Shown piece by piece: positions 1-11,736 of a stretch of 64,000 nt of DNA (its first letter is position 1; each line of letters begins with the position of its first letter). The stretch lies in contig OY998185.1 in NCBI GenBank assembly GCA_963921935.1, positions 58,171,717 to 58,235,716 on the forward strand, in the 5' to 3' direction. Made by a program: the position numbers and the translations under genes. Origin of the DNA: Galeruca laticollis (taxonomy: Eukaryota; Arthropoda; Insecta; Coleoptera; Chrysomelidae). Under the pieces are notes generated by a model that did not search any database, was not told where the DNA came from, and worked only from the letters and a program-made list of their open reading frames with translations.

Positions 1-1020
1 CAAAATTATTTAAATTTGATATTAAAGTTCCAATTTTTGGCGAAGCTGAGTTTAAATGTTGTTCATCTAAATCGTCAAGACTTATACGACTAGAACTTCC
101 AGCTTGGAAACTTTTGACAATCTCTTTACCTTTTTTATTCATTATAATGTCTTAATTTTGAAATTGTTGATCTAATTACCAACGAAGCTGAGTTTCGAAG
201 CTTCGTAGCTAAAATAACAAGATCTACACACCTCTAACTTGTTTATGCACGTTGAAACAAACCTCCATTCAGTCGTTTTACTACATTTCTTCTAATTTTT
301 ATTTAGTCAAAATTGTTTCAAGTTGTTATTAAATATCTAATTGTTGGCGATGCTGAGTCTAAGTGTTCTTTATCTAAATCGTCAAGATTTATACGACTAT
401 AACCTCTAGCTTCGAACTTTTTGACAATCTTTTTACCTTTTTTGTTCATGAAAATGTTTTAGTATTGAAATTATTTATCTAATTACAAACGAAGCTGAGT
501 TTCGAGATTCCTGGGTTTACTACATTTCTATATATTTCTATTTAGTCAAACTTATTTAAATTTTATATTAAAGATAAATTTATTAGCGAAGCTGAGTCTA
601 AATGTTCTTAATCTAAATTGCCAAGACTTATATATCTATAACCTTCAGTTTGGAAACTTTTGACACTCTTGTTAATTCACTAAAACGTCCTAATTTTTAA
701 ATTATTGATGTTATCATAGGTGGAGCTGAGTCTACGTGTTCTTAATCTAAATCGCCAATACTTATACGACTATAACTTTCAGCTTAGAATCTTTTGACAA
801 TCTTTTTACCTTTTTTATTCATTAAAATGACTTAATCTGGAAATTATTGATGCTATTATGGGCGAAGCTGAATCTAAGTATTCTTCATCAAAATCGGCAA
901 TTAATTCGACTATAACCTCCAGTCTGGAACCTTTTGACAATATTTTTATCTTTTTAATTCATTAAAATAACCCAGTTTTAAAATTATTGATGTTATTATT
1001 GTTGAAGCTGAGTCCTAATG
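1..1020. repeat. Tandem repeat, unit about 142 bp
   Basis: A unit marked by the phrase CGAAGCTGAGT recurs near 41, 182, 344, 487, 579, 722, 865 and 1002. Most intervals are 137-144 bp; one is about 162 and one about 92, so a unit is expanded and another shortened. Each unit also carries a TCTAAATCGCCAAGACTTAT-type stretch and a CTTTTGACAATCTTTTTACC-type stretch. Copies are diverged, so this is an old minisatellite or satellite edge that probably continues left of the window. Confidence 0.8.
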
Positions 1021-3204
1021 ATACCGATCTGAAGGACCAAGAATTATATAAGTATCAGTGATCACAGGATGTTAACTTCTGATTAGCATTTAGACTTTAA
1101 TGAATTATTTTTCTCAAATACCAACTTACTAGATAAGTGCAATATTTTCAAAAATGAGATTCTACGATATGAAATCTTGGTAACTAGGTAAGATAAAAAA
1201 CGTAGTGCTGCTTCTTATTGTGATTTTTTTATAGTTATTTGTAATCCGGAAATACCCCCTGATTTGTTTAATAATATCTCATTAAATTTAATTGCTGTTA
1301 TTAATCAAAATGAATAGGAAACCATCGATTTATATTTTTTGTTTCGGATTTTATCATTATTTAAAAATCAATAATACAGTAATAATAGCTTCTAAGTTTT
1401 TTTTATAACAATAAATCAATGATTGATTTTTTAATTGTGTATTTATTGATGATTTATAATTTAAAACAAGTTTTTCGGTTTTATTTTCATTTCCCAACAA
1501 CAGTCAGCAGTATATTCATCGTTTATCTCCAAGAATTTATGACTAATATACTATTTGCTTTGTTTATATCAATTATGGACATATCTAAACCATTAATTCG
1601 TGTGTTCATTCTTCTTTTCCACTTTATCAATAAACATTTCACAAATAGAATGAATAAACAATCGTAATAAACATAGTAACCGGTTATAAATCTACAAGTA
1701 TTCACTTTTATATTATATCCTGATGTGAAATACTTAAACTTTTATTTATAAAAGCATTTTTTTACAATTTATAAATGGTAAATCCAGGAATAAGTTCCCG
1801 AAAACTATAGATTTAAGTTGGCAGTATAGCTGTCAGTTTACTTAGTTCGTTTCAATTGAAGTTTAGGTTATAACTATAGTCAATACTATAGTTAATACAA
1901 CTGACCCACTCTTGTGCGTATGCTCTATTCTCGGGCATGCGTATAAAGCTCGCCGTTTTGTGGGAAGGATAGATGGATATAAGTCTGCATGGAAGTGGTT
2001 TCGCTTGGCTTCAGACCCTCACTTACTATCTATATAAGAGTATTAAATATATGATTTTAACTAAATTTTAGGTTATAATTCCCTATTGTTGTCAATTATA
2101 TTTTTTTGCAATTTTTATCAGGTAAATTCAGGAATAAGTTCCCGAAGGCACGGAACGATTGATTAGAATGGTAGTATAGCTGTCAGTTTATTTTAACTGA
2201 ATTTGTGGTCATAACTATCTTAAATATCTAGTTTATGGTTGCCAGTTATCTTCAATTGAGATGGAAAAAGAATTACCACATTTATTTTAATCAATATTTC
2301 GGATACTTATACAAATGTTCTTGCCATTTAACATATTTACGTTTATTGTAGTAGAATTTTCGTAATTGTTAAGTGGGATTACATCGTATTAAATAGCTAA
2401 CCACAGATAATATCGCAACGTACTTTAAACGGTTAAGAAACAACTCAAGGTGATTAACACCACAAAATATTTTAAAAATGCGGCATTGCGACGTTTCTTC
2501 CAAGGTGAATGAAACATCTGAATGTTTCTGGGTAAATTTATAAAACTAGTCACCGAGTCCCTAAAAATGAACAATATGAATAAATTTGATGATTCAATAA
2601 TAAAATCCCATTTCGTAAAAACGTCATCACAATCATAGTAATACGAAAGGGTCTGTTAGAAATACGATTTGTTGACTTTGCTCACTATGTATGTAATGAA
2701 AATGTTGATTTTGATTTGTCAGTTAAAAAATAGAATTGTCAGTTGGAAATAAAAAGAAACTTCACTAGAACCTGAAATTGCATTTTATTTCATATACCGT
2801 ATTAGAAGCTGGTTAAACTCTGAATTTCTTACAGGGTCTAAATTCTGTACATTAGAAAAGAAATCGTATTAAAAAAGGTGTTATATCATAGTAACATTCA
2901 TGATATAATTATTTAGGTCTTCTAATAGTTTCTATAAAATCCCATCTATGTTCTAACCAGTAAGACTAACCTACACCTACAATCACCTTAAAGTTGTTGG
3001 TTTATTTTTCTTCTCTCCAATGCATTCCGTAAGTCAATTTTTAATGCTATAAAATATGTATTATTATAATTAAAATTTTTTGTAATACCACGTATTTTCC
3101 TGTAAAACTATGAAGAGATGGACACGATGTTACCGAATAAAAAATATTTTTATTTTGTCCAAAATCAGGCAGGATCTTTTCTTATACTAGATTTTTCTGA
3201 TCCT
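1021..3204. other. AT-rich intergenic DNA, no gene seen
   Basis: Reading frames here are short and AT-driven and show no recognisable domain. The only structure seen is a diverged direct repeat: a segment with AGGAATAAGTTCCCGAA and GTATAGCTGTCAGTTTA occurs at about 1775-1842 and again at about 2123-2192. Confidence 0.6.
1775..2192. repeat. Diverged direct repeat pair, about 350 bp apart
   Basis: Both copies carry AGGAATAAGTTCCCGAA followed some 30-40 bases later by GTATAGCTGTCAGTTTA and a TTAGGTTATAACT-like tail. They may be two units of a tandem repeat or the edges of a decayed element; no coding capacity is visible between them. Confidence 0.5.
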
Positions 3205-3209
3205 TTTTT

Positions 3210-3436
3210 TGTTGAAGCTTTTACATTATAGTTACTTTGCTAATATACTCTAAGCTCTACTTAGGTAGGTGGATTATAAAATAATATAAAAAATGTCAGA
3301 TTGATATATAATTGATTGATGTCAAAAAAAACGATTTTTTTGATAAAAGCATTTTTCTAAAAGTTACTACAGTTTTTCCTTAGTAAAGTTCATAAATTAA
3401 AATAAACAGTCAGGTTCACGGTTAATAACTTTAACA
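3210..3436 (+). repeat. 5' LTR of copia element (227 bp)
   Basis: Starts TGTTGAAGCTTTTACATTAT and ends GGTTAATAACTTTAACA. The same sequence returns at 7959 downstream of the RNase H frame. AATAAAC-like and TTTTTCCTTAG stretches are shared by both LTRs. Confidence 0.93.
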
Positions 3437-3450
3437 GGTTATGGGCCCAG
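3437..3450 (+). other. Primer-binding site, initiator tRNA-Met internal type
   Basis: GGTTATGGGCCCAG directly follows the LTR. It is complementary to the anticodon stem-loop of insect initiator tRNA-Met, the primer type known from Drosophila copia, where an internally cut tRNA is used. Confidence 0.85.
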
Positions 3451-3526
3451 ATATGCGCAACTGTTAGAAATAATTTACTTGATTTTTTTTGTTCCTGTTG
3501 TAAAGAGCATTCTTCAAGGACAAAAA

Positions 3527-4900
3527 ATGGAAACGATGAAAGTTCAAATATGCTTCCTGAACGGTAAAGTAAATTGGAATACTTGGAAATATAAGTTGTG
3601 TGTTCTACTACGAGGAATACCAGGTGCAACTGATGTTATAGAAGGTAAGTTGCTCCTGTATCTTCTACAGCATCTACAGAAGAACGAATGGAGTATGATA
3701 AGAAGGTTGAGTATTTTACTAAAGCAGATACTAGTGCATTACTGGTACAAACAACTAATATGACTGAAGAAACTCTTCAAAAAGTGATGAGATTTACTAC
3801 AGCAAGAAATGTTTGGTTAGAACTTCACAGATTGTTTGATGGGAAAACTGAAGATAAAACTTATGAGTTATGTACTGAGTTTTTCAGTTATAAACGACAA
3901 GCAGGTAATGACATTGCAACACATACTTCAAAGCTGAAAAACCTTTGGCAAGAGCTTCAACAATAAATCACCAAAAACAAGTTAGTTCTTATGAATAATT
4001 GTTCTTCTGATTCACCTGAAGTAATGTTAATATGTAAGAATATTTTTCATTCAACTCTAGCTGGATCCTAATGTCGAAATCAGATAGAACAGTAGACAAT
4101 CTTACCAACCAGCTATGTGCCTATGAAAAAGCATTATCTAATAAAACCGTGAATAGAAATTGTAGAATTGTATTAAATCTCTCAATTCTATGGGTCTTCG
4201 ATATGACTTTCTTTGTATATCGATAGTAATCTGGTTCGTGAATGGAAGTAAACTGCAAGTTGAGTTTTGCGATTAAATTGTTTATTTGTGTAAATACAAT
4301 TGTATATAGTTACACCAGAAGTTGAGACAATTGTGTACAAGTATGTAGTTAATAACTACCCATAATAACTGTAAAATGATAAGGTGTCCCTTTGTCGGTG
4401 ACTGCCTAGGGAACCACCTTTTAATGTTGTCGATGCTCACAGATCATCATCTGAAATTCCACTGCCGACCCATCTCTCTATTGTTTTATGCTGGCAAATC
4501 GCCGGCAAAGAACCCGGGACATACTTAACGGAACGAAATTGACGTCACCCTGTGGTTATGACCAATGAGAGGGTACCAGTGAGTTACGGTTCGTTAGATA
4601 TGCCCCGTATTCCTTGGCGGGCAATAAACCGTTGGAGCACGTGATGCAGGGGTGGTTTAAGAATTTTATGATGGTTCATGTTTGGAACATATTAATTAAA
4701 TTTGTTTCCAAACAGAAATGAAGAGACTTTAAATACAGAAAAAAATTCGGACAGACGTAATTTCGAGAAGAAGAAATATAGAGTATGTCACTATTGCAAG
4801 GAAGTGGGTCATAAAGTTCGTCAATGTGTCAAGTGGAAAGCCGATGGAAGACCTCCAAAGCATACAGTTAACAATAATAGTAATAAATCTGAAGAGAGAA
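3527..4900 (+). pseudogene. copia gag, broken by frameshift and by a solo LTR
   Basis: The capsid-like part starts at ATG 3527 (METMKVQICFLNGK...W) and is typical of copia gag N-termini. A frameshift lies between about 3640 and 3690; the reading then continues through 3966 (YDKKVEYFTKADTSALLVQ, LELHRLFDGK), where a stop occurs. Coding similarity runs on to 4160, is interrupted by the solo LTR at 4161-4714, and resumes at 4715 with a retroviral-type zinc knuckle CHYCKEVGHKVRQC near 4786-4830. Removing the LTR and one duplication copy leaves the gag frame uninterrupted at that point, so the LTR insertion postdates the gene. Confidence 0.85.
4161..4714. repeat. Solo LTR of another retrotransposon, nested in copia gag
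   Basis: A 554-bp block begins TGTAGAATTGT and ends TTTCCAAACA, so it has TG...CA ends. It is flanked by perfect 5-bp duplications GAAAT at 4156-4160 and 4715-4719. No internal coding sequence is present. This is the signature of an LTR element reduced to one LTR by recombination. Its family was not recognised, and its orientation is not certain. Confidence 0.88.
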
Positions 4901-6164
4901 ATGCAAATGTAACACTTTTAGCCCTTAATGAAGAAATTTTAAATGTAGACTGTGATAAAAAAAGTTGGTTTGTAGATAATGGAGCAACTAATCATATCTG
5001 CAATAGAAACGATCGTTTCCAGACATATGAGCACTTCAATAAAACATACACAGTAACAACCGCAAATGGAATATCAATTGAAGCTAATGGTTCAATAATA
5101 ATAGAAGCTTTTGTATATAGTAAAAAGTATTTTATTGAATTAGCTAATGTGTGGTATGTTCCTAGTATAAAGGAAAATCTTTTTTCTGTATTGGCTGCAC
5201 AAGATAAAAATCCATATAGTGAAGTTCATTCGAGAGTAGAAGAATGTACTCTAGTAATTGATGGAGAAATCAAGTTAATAGTCCATAGACATCGATACGG
5301 AAATTTGTACAAACTGGCTATTCAAAATGTTATCCCTGAAAAAACCATGTTGGATGTGAATATGATTTCGGATACTACTTTGTTGCAGTTATACCGTGAA
5401 AGGTTTGGACATCAAAATAAAAAACACGTGAAATCTATCATTGAAAAATTTTTAGATATAAAAGATCCATTAGATAGTGAAATATGCGAAGGTTGTATTT
5501 ACGGAAATTCACATGGATTGAAATTTGGAACTAGATAACGTGCCAAAGCTCCTGAAGAGCTCATTTACTCGGATGTATGTGGACATTTCAAAACCTCAAG
5601 CTCAGGAAATCGCTATTTTGTACTATTCAAGGACGATTTTAGTAAATCAGATATGTTTATTTTATGAAAGAAAAATATGAAGTTGCAGAAAATCTAAAAA
5701 TCCTGTTGAATGAATTGAAAATAGCGGGGCACGTAATGAAAGAGCTACTTTCAGACAATGGAGGTGAATTTACCAGCATCATTTTTCGACAAATTTCACA
5801 GAAGAATGGAATTAAGCATAGATAGGTCATGCCATACATACCAGAACAAAATGGGTGTTCAGAAAGAGATGATAGAACTATTGTTGAAACTGCAAGATCA
5901 ATCATGTATGCAAGAAACAATTTACCGCAAATTTTATGGGCTGAGATGATAAATACTGCTGCATATATTTTGAATAGAACAGGTATATCTGGTGTAAATG
6001 AAAAATCTCCCTATGAAGTTTGGACAGGGAAAATACCTAACATCAGGCATTTGAGAGTTATAGGGTGTACCTGTTATGTACATATTCCCAAACAATGTCG
6101 AAATAAAATGAACAGAAAAGCGCTAAAGAGAGTTTTAATTGGTTACGATAATGATGATGGATAG
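4900..6164 (+). pseudogene. copia protease and integrase, broken
   Basis: The aspartic protease site appears as FVDNGATNH near 4970, following the zinc knuckle in the same frame. The integrase N-terminal zinc-binding region is suggested by ERFGHQNKKH near 5400 and EICEGCIYG near 5480. The catalytic core is split over frames: the first Asp in LIYSDVCGHF (about 5562), the second in LLSDNGGEFT (about 5750), and the Glu in PEQNGCSERDDRT (about 5840). Downstream motifs PYEVWTGKIPNIRHLRVIGC fit copia integrase. There is a stop at 5536, stops near 5665 and 5824, and a stop at 6162. The variant NGCSERD replaces the common NGVAERK-type motif. Confidence 0.88.
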
Positions 6165-6445
6165 AGTGTATGGTGTAAATGAAAACAACAACTCATAAGA
6201 TCCAGAGATATTATCTTCGAGGTGCAACCTTTAACTAGATGGACTGAAGATGAAAGGAGCTTAGAAAGATTTAAAGACGATATTCTACCAGAAAATCAAG
6301 AAATAAACGAAGAAGATTTAGAAGGTAGATTTGAAGAAGAGCCAAAATTAGTAGAAAATATATTAAAAAACATAGAGAAATAAAATTACCTAAGAAGTTT
6401 GAAGATTTTGTAATAAAGGTATATACGACACTTGTAGAACTTAAA

Positions 6446-7902
6446 GAACCACAGACTTACTAAGAAGCTATTGATAGTAATTATAAAGATATGTGGCTGG
6501 AAGCCATGAATACAGAAATAGCATATTTGAAAGAAAATGAAACATGGATTCTACAAGATTTATCACCCAGGAAGAAAGAAATTTCGTGTAAATGGGTTTA
6601 CAAAATTAAAACTAATCCGGATGGCTCTATAGATAAATTCAAAGCTAGATTGGTAGTCAAAGGATTTTCACAAATATATGGTGAATCCTATGAAGAAACT
6701 TTTAGTCCTGTTGCTAAATCTGGAACAATAAGAGCTTTGTTGACTATAGCTGCTAGTGAGAAAATGAATTTAAGCTCTACTGCATTTCTTTATAGATATC
6801 TGGAGAAAGAAGTATATATGAAACAACCGGAGGGGTATCAAGATGGTACTAGTGAAGTTTGCTGTCTCAAACGTAGCTTGTACGGACTTAAGCAAGCTCC
6901 GAGATGCTGGAATAAAAGATTCGTAGATTTTTTTATAAACCAAAACTTTAAGGCAAGTGATGCAGATCCATGCTTGTTTACCAAGAAACAAGAACATGAT
7001 ATGATTCTATTGGCACTTTATGTTGACGATGGACTTTTAGCCACAATTAACGAAATTCTGGAAAATGAATTTATGAATAATTTGGAAAAAGAGTTTAAAA
7101 TTACTGCAAAACCAGCTAACTATTTTTTGGGCTTGGAAATTGACAGTCAGGCAGCTTATACAAGAAGAATTTTGAAACATTTTGGAACGCAAAACTGTAA
7201 GGCTGTGACTAAACCAATTATTAAAAGTGACCAATCAGGGAAAGAAACTGGAAAAGCAGAAGAAAGTTTCCCTTATAGGCAAGCAGTTGGAGCTCTAATG
7301 TATCTTATGGTAGAAACAAGACCAGATATTGCGTATGCAGTAGTGGTTGCCTCAAGAACATTAGAAAATCCATCTCATGATGATTGGATTCGTGTGAAAC
7401 GTTATTTACATATCTCAAAAAAACTACCGATATTGGAATAATCTACTCGTATAATTCTGGTAACAAATTGAAACATCTTCAAGGGTTTAGCGATTCTGGC
7501 TATGGAGGAGATCCTACAACCAGAAGATCAACTACAGGTGTTATTTGTAAATATGATGGAGGTGCAATCTCCTGGCTTAGTTAAAGACAGTCATCAGTAG
7601 CACTCTCAACAACAGAAGCAGAAATAGATGCTGCAAGTGAAGTAGCCAGAGAACTTATATGGTTAAAAAGACTATCAGGAAATTATAGGTTTAAAAAAGT
7701 TCCTACACTATCAGTTGATAATGAACCTGCTATTAGGTTAGCAAAGAACCCAGAATATCACCGAAGAACGAAACATATTGAAACCAGGCATTTCTTTGTA
7801 AGAGAATTGATAACTGAAGGATGTATTGATATAGAACAGGTTGCTTCTGAACACCAATTCGCAGATATATTGACGAAGTCATTATTCAGGCCAAGAATGT
7901 AA
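6446..7902 (+). pseudogene. copia reverse transcriptase and RNase H, broken
   Basis: Reverse transcriptase motifs follow in order: CKWVYKIKTNPDGSIDKFKA, ARLVVKGFSQ, SLYGLKQAPRCWN and the catalytic YVDD at 7018-7029. A frameshift near 7400 leads into the RNase H region, where STTEAEIDAASEVARELIW and KHIETRHFFVRELI are typical. A TAA interrupts at about 7582. The reading ends at 7902 with TKSLFRPRM, close to the polypurine tract AGAGAAGG just before the 3' LTR. A short in-frame deletion is likely between the fingers and palm motifs, because the usual LDVxxAFL motif appears as LSSTAFLY. Confidence 0.9.
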
Positions 7903-7958
7903 TTATATTTTGAAAAATGTTGGACTAGTGAATATCAAAAGTACATAATGAGAGAAGG

Positions 7959-8545
7959 TGTTGAAGCTTTTACATTATAGTTACTTTGTTGATATACTCT
8001 AAGCTCTACTTAGATAGGTGGATTAGAAATTAATATATAAAATGTCAGATTGATATATAATTGATTGATGTCAAAAAATGATTTTTTGATAAAAGCATTT
8101 TTCTAAAAGTTACTACAGTTTTTCCTTAGTAAAGTTAATAAATTAAAATAAACAGTCAGGTTCACGGTTAATAACATTCTGTTAATTGCCTCACAAAGTG
8201 GTTTTCTGCTCATATCCATTTACATACATAATTTTCATTTAGTACACATTATTTTAACGAAATTTTCGGAAAGGATTCCAAATTTTGAATGGTTAGATGC
8301 TAAAGATCAATCGATCATTATACAGGGCATTTCAGATAAGCGCTTAAATATCATTAAAGATTGTGTAACATCCATGGACTTCTGACAAGCCTAAAGGATG
8401 TTTTCGCCTAAAACTCAAATTTTAACCAGCCAATTGTGCAATGATATTTTGATAAAAGCATTTTTCTAAAAGTTACTACAGTTTTTCCTTAGTAAAGTTA
8501 ATAAATTAAGATAAACAGTCAGGTTCACGGTTAATAACTTTAACA
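7959..8545 (+). repeat. 3' LTR of copia element, duplicated and interrupted
   Basis: The LTR restarts at 7959 after the polypurine tract and matches the 5' LTR up to about 8175. It then breaks off; about 270 bp of other sequence follows, and the last part of the LTR (GATAAAAGCATTTTTC to TTTAACA) is repeated at 8449-8545. The intervening 8176-8444 has a frame reading WLDAKDQSIIIQGISD, which resembles a different copia-type gag. This looks like a template switch or a nested insertion resolved by recombination. Confidence 0.8.
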
Positions 8546-8607
8546 TTTTTAACTCAACGGTAGGATTTTCAGCGACTAGATCTTTCTATTTCTTCTCCGT
8601 AGCTGAC

Positions 8608-8717
8608 TGTAGTAAATAAACCTGAACTGAAATAGACTTCATTCGACTTTTAACAACTTGACATTGACAAAATCAACTGAACAAAAATATCAACGAAGAT
8701 CAGATCAATATATTACA
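8608..8717 (-). repeat. 3' LTR of gypsy element (110 bp)
   Basis: On the minus strand it starts TGTAATATATTGATC after the polypurine tract CTGAGGGGGGATGAA and ends TTTATTTACTACA. An LTR of the same length and sequence lies inverted at 11820-11929. Confidence 0.88.
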
Positions 8718-8728
8718 TTCATCCCCCC

Positions 8729-9609
8729 TCAGTTTATCACGAAGTCCTTCAAATACTTCGGAGAATTCCTAATTCGAACTGGTCGTCCAACAGCAATATC
8801 ATCTATTCTTTCTGGCATCTCTACTTGACTAATTTCAGCTGTCTCCTGTGGAAGATTGGATTTTCGCTTCTCCATCAAAACTAGATCGGTATTGCCATTC
8901 GAGGTTGTATTTGAGTTTTCTTGATGTAGATTTGAAGTTGATTCACTCAACAAGGTCATATCTCTTTGAGGAGCTAAATGACGGGTTGAAACAGTGGTTT
9001 CTTTACCATTCAAAAAGCGTACATGTGCATAATCAGGGTTTGCTTCGATTAGTTGAACTTCTTCCACCAATGGTTCGTACTTGTTGGTTGTTACATGTTT
9101 TCTAAGATATACCGGACCAGGAACAGAAAGCCATGTTGGAACTGTAGTACCATTAGAGGATCGTCGAGGATAACTGAACATCCTCTCGTGTGGAGTGCAA
9201 TTGGTTGCTGTACATAACAAAGATCTTATTGCATGAAGAGCTTCTTGTAACACTGATTCCCACTGATCGATCCTGAGTCTCTGTGATTTCAACGAAAGTT
9301 GAATTGTTCTCCATATAATACCATTATAACGCTCACATTGGCCGTTTCCTTGGGGATTGTAAGCTGTTGTATGACTTGAAGCTATACCAAGTGATCCTAG
9401 AAATCCTTTTAGTTCCTGAGATATGAAACAAGTTCCTCGGTCAGAATGTACATAAGATGGCGTAACAAAAATAACGAAAAGTTGACTGTCGTAGACGTCA
9501 TATCGGGACAAGCAAAAGCGAAAGGAAATCGTGAATATTCATCCACAATAGTTAATATATATTTATTATTTGTTGAAGAATGTAGAGGCCCCTTGAAGTC
9601 TATATTCAA
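8729..9609 (-). pseudogene. gypsy integrase
   Basis: The first catalytic Asp is in NIDFKGPLHSS (about 9595-9609). A frameshift falls between about 9520 and 9440. The second Asp is in YVHSDRGTCF (about 9440) and the Glu in NPQGNGQCERYN (about 9345). The C-terminal part has a chromo-like or GPY-like basic tail and ends next to the polypurine tract with VRIRNSPKYLKDF, a terminus common in this clade. The same terminal segment is repeated in inverted form at 11737-11805. Confidence 0.88.
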
Positions 9610-9736
9610 CCTTTCAAATGGAGATGTAGATTTTATTAGAGTTCCTCGATTTCTATGGAATCGAGGCTTTACTTCAGCTCAAATGGGACATGATGCAGTT
9701 AGTTTTCGAATGTCTTCCATAGAGAAAGGTAAATTT

Positions 9737-11374
9737 TTACAGCGAATCCAATGTTTCATTCGAGTAACACAGAGGATGACACAGAGAGTTATGTAGATTA
9801 TAAAAAATCTTCCTGTTATCTTCATTCAACAATGATGAAGTTATTCTCGAGAAGGTGTTTGCTACTGTATTTTCGATTCCAGGTCTATATATAATATCAT
9901 ATCTGAAACATGATAGTTCTAGGCCCCACCGCATGATTTTATCGTTTTTGATTTTACTGGAAACCTTGTGATCAAACATGAAAGATACCGATTTTTGATC
10001 AGTAATCAACTGAAAATGTTGGCCAATAAGGAAATGTCTCCATTTCCGAAGGGCTTCCACAATAGCATATGCTTCTTTTTCAACGGATGAATGTCTCTGC
10101 TCGGTACTTGAAAGAGTTCTTGAAAAGAACGCTACAGGTCTTCCATTCTGAGAGAGTTGGGCAGCAATAGTAAAATCCGACGCATCAGTTTCTACGGTGA
10201 ACATAACGGATTCGTCAATAGATTTCACGGCAGCACTGGAAATAATTTTCTTCAATAGTTCGAATGCTGTAATAGCATTTTCAGACATGGGAAATGTTTC
10301 ACACTGTACCAGTGGTTGAATTTTCTCAGAGAAATTAGGCACCCATTTCGAATAATGAGCAAACATTCTCATTATACGGCGAAGGGAAGCTAAACTATTT
10401 GGTGCGGGAAGTTCCAAAAGTGGTCTGAGTCTCTCTGGGTCTGGTTTAATTGTTTTCCTCGTAATAGTATAGCCAAGAATATTTATTTTGTCAGTGGAAA
10501 ACATACATTTCTCCTTGTTCAACGTTAAACTATACTTCTCTGCACCATTCATGAATCGTTGTAAATTATGATCGTGGTCCATCTTGTTCGATCCACAAAT
10601 GGTTACGTCATCCAAGTAAGCATAGGTATCTTTCAAACCCTCACTTTCGATTATATTTTGGATTGTCCTCTGGAAGCAGGCTACTCCATTAGTTACTCCG
10701 AATGGAATTCTACGGAATTGGTAAAGTTTACCGCAAGCTTCAAAAGCAGTATACTTTTTTTCGTTATCTCTGATGGGAATCTGGTGGTAAGCATTGCGTA
10801 GATCAATTGTACCGAATATTTCGTACTTTGCTATTTGATTAACAATATCATCTATCCGTGGTTATGGATAAGCATCAAGTAATGTAAACCTATTGATTGT
10901 TTGTGAATAATCAATTACCATTCGCTTTTTATGAGTTTCGCTTGAGGTGACTAAAACTTGTGCACGCCACGGTGAGTTACTTGGCTCAATAATATTTTCT
11001 TCTAATAGTCTCTTCACTTCATTATCAATGAATTTAGAATCATCAGATGTGTATCGGCGAGATCTCACTGCGATAGGTTTACAATTTGGGGCCAAATGTG
11101 AGAATAGAGGAAATGGATCAACGTTAGCCAAAGCTAGATTACATACTGCCAAAGAATCTCTTGGTCCACCAAAAGTCACTTCTACACCTGAGTGCCCTTT
11201 GAGTAAATCATGACCTATTATCATATCTGCACACAAATCATCAAGTACCAGTAATTTGAAGTTTTCGTATATATTCTGCAACATTTTAATGGTCACGATA
11301 CAGCATCCGATCACTTGAGACACTTTAGACGTAGAGGCCATGGCTACATTACATGAGGAAGGAAATATCTTCAT
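9737..11374 (-). pseudogene. gypsy protease end, reverse transcriptase and RNase H
   Basis: The minus-strand reading is continuous in one frame from 11374 to 9737 apart from a stop just after DAYP near 10862. It contains LLVLDDLCADMIIGHDLL (end of protease), RLLEENIIEPSNSPW, FGTIDLRNAYHQI (first polymerase Asp region), the catalytic YLDDV near 10612, and RNase H motifs ETDASDF and RHSSVEKEAYAIVEALRKW. The amino-acid sequence is well preserved, so the copy is not old. A further stop closes the frame at 9737, before the zinc-binding part of integrase. Confidence 0.9.
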
Positions 11375-11383
11375 TTTTATTGC

Positions 11384-11735
11384 TCATACTATTTTATTAT
11401 TTATGAAACTATCTGAACTTCCTGTATCAATCAACGCATCCGTCATAATTCCATTAACATCAATTTGAAGGATTGCTCTTGGCAGGCAAGCTGGGGATGC
11501 AGCTGAAATTGTAGCCAGGATTGTTGATGATGTCTGTTTGGTTGAGTATTTGGTGGATTTTGCTGAATTGCCTCGAGATTTACAGACTTTTGAAAAATGT
11601 CCCTTATTCCCGCATCCATGGCAGTTGCAATTTCTAGCTGGACACATATCACGAGAATGATAATCAAAACCCCTAAAAGAAACACTTAGAAGAAATTGCA
11701 GAAGTAGTTGGTTGATCGGAACATTCTTGAATAGA
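11384..11735 (-). pseudogene. gypsy gag C-terminal part with zinc knuckle and protease active site
   Basis: CHGCGNKGHFSKVC is a CCHC zinc knuckle (about 11605) and ALIDTGSSDSFIN carries the DTGS active site of the aspartic protease (about 11410). It is in the same frame as the downstream polymerase but is cut off at about 11735, where the inverted block begins at the shared bases GAATAGATGATATT. Confidence 0.88.
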
Positions 11736-11736
11736 T

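Larger units (their letters stand above)
3210..8545 (+). mobile_element. Ty1/copia LTR retrotransposon, degenerate
   Basis: The order is LTR, primer-binding site, gag with a zinc knuckle, protease, integrase, reverse transcriptase, RNase H, polypurine tract and LTR, which is copia order (integrase before reverse transcriptase). The outer ends are TG...CA and are followed by TTTTT on both sides (3205-3209 and 8546-8550), which fits a 5-bp target duplication but is low complexity. The coding region has several frameshifts and stops, a solo LTR of another family inside it, and a disrupted 3' LTR. It cannot move on its own in this state. Confidence 0.92.

Noticed and set aside
1..1020. CRISPR-like array
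   Set aside because: Units are about 142 bp, diverged throughout and without unique spacers, and the genome is eukaryotic.
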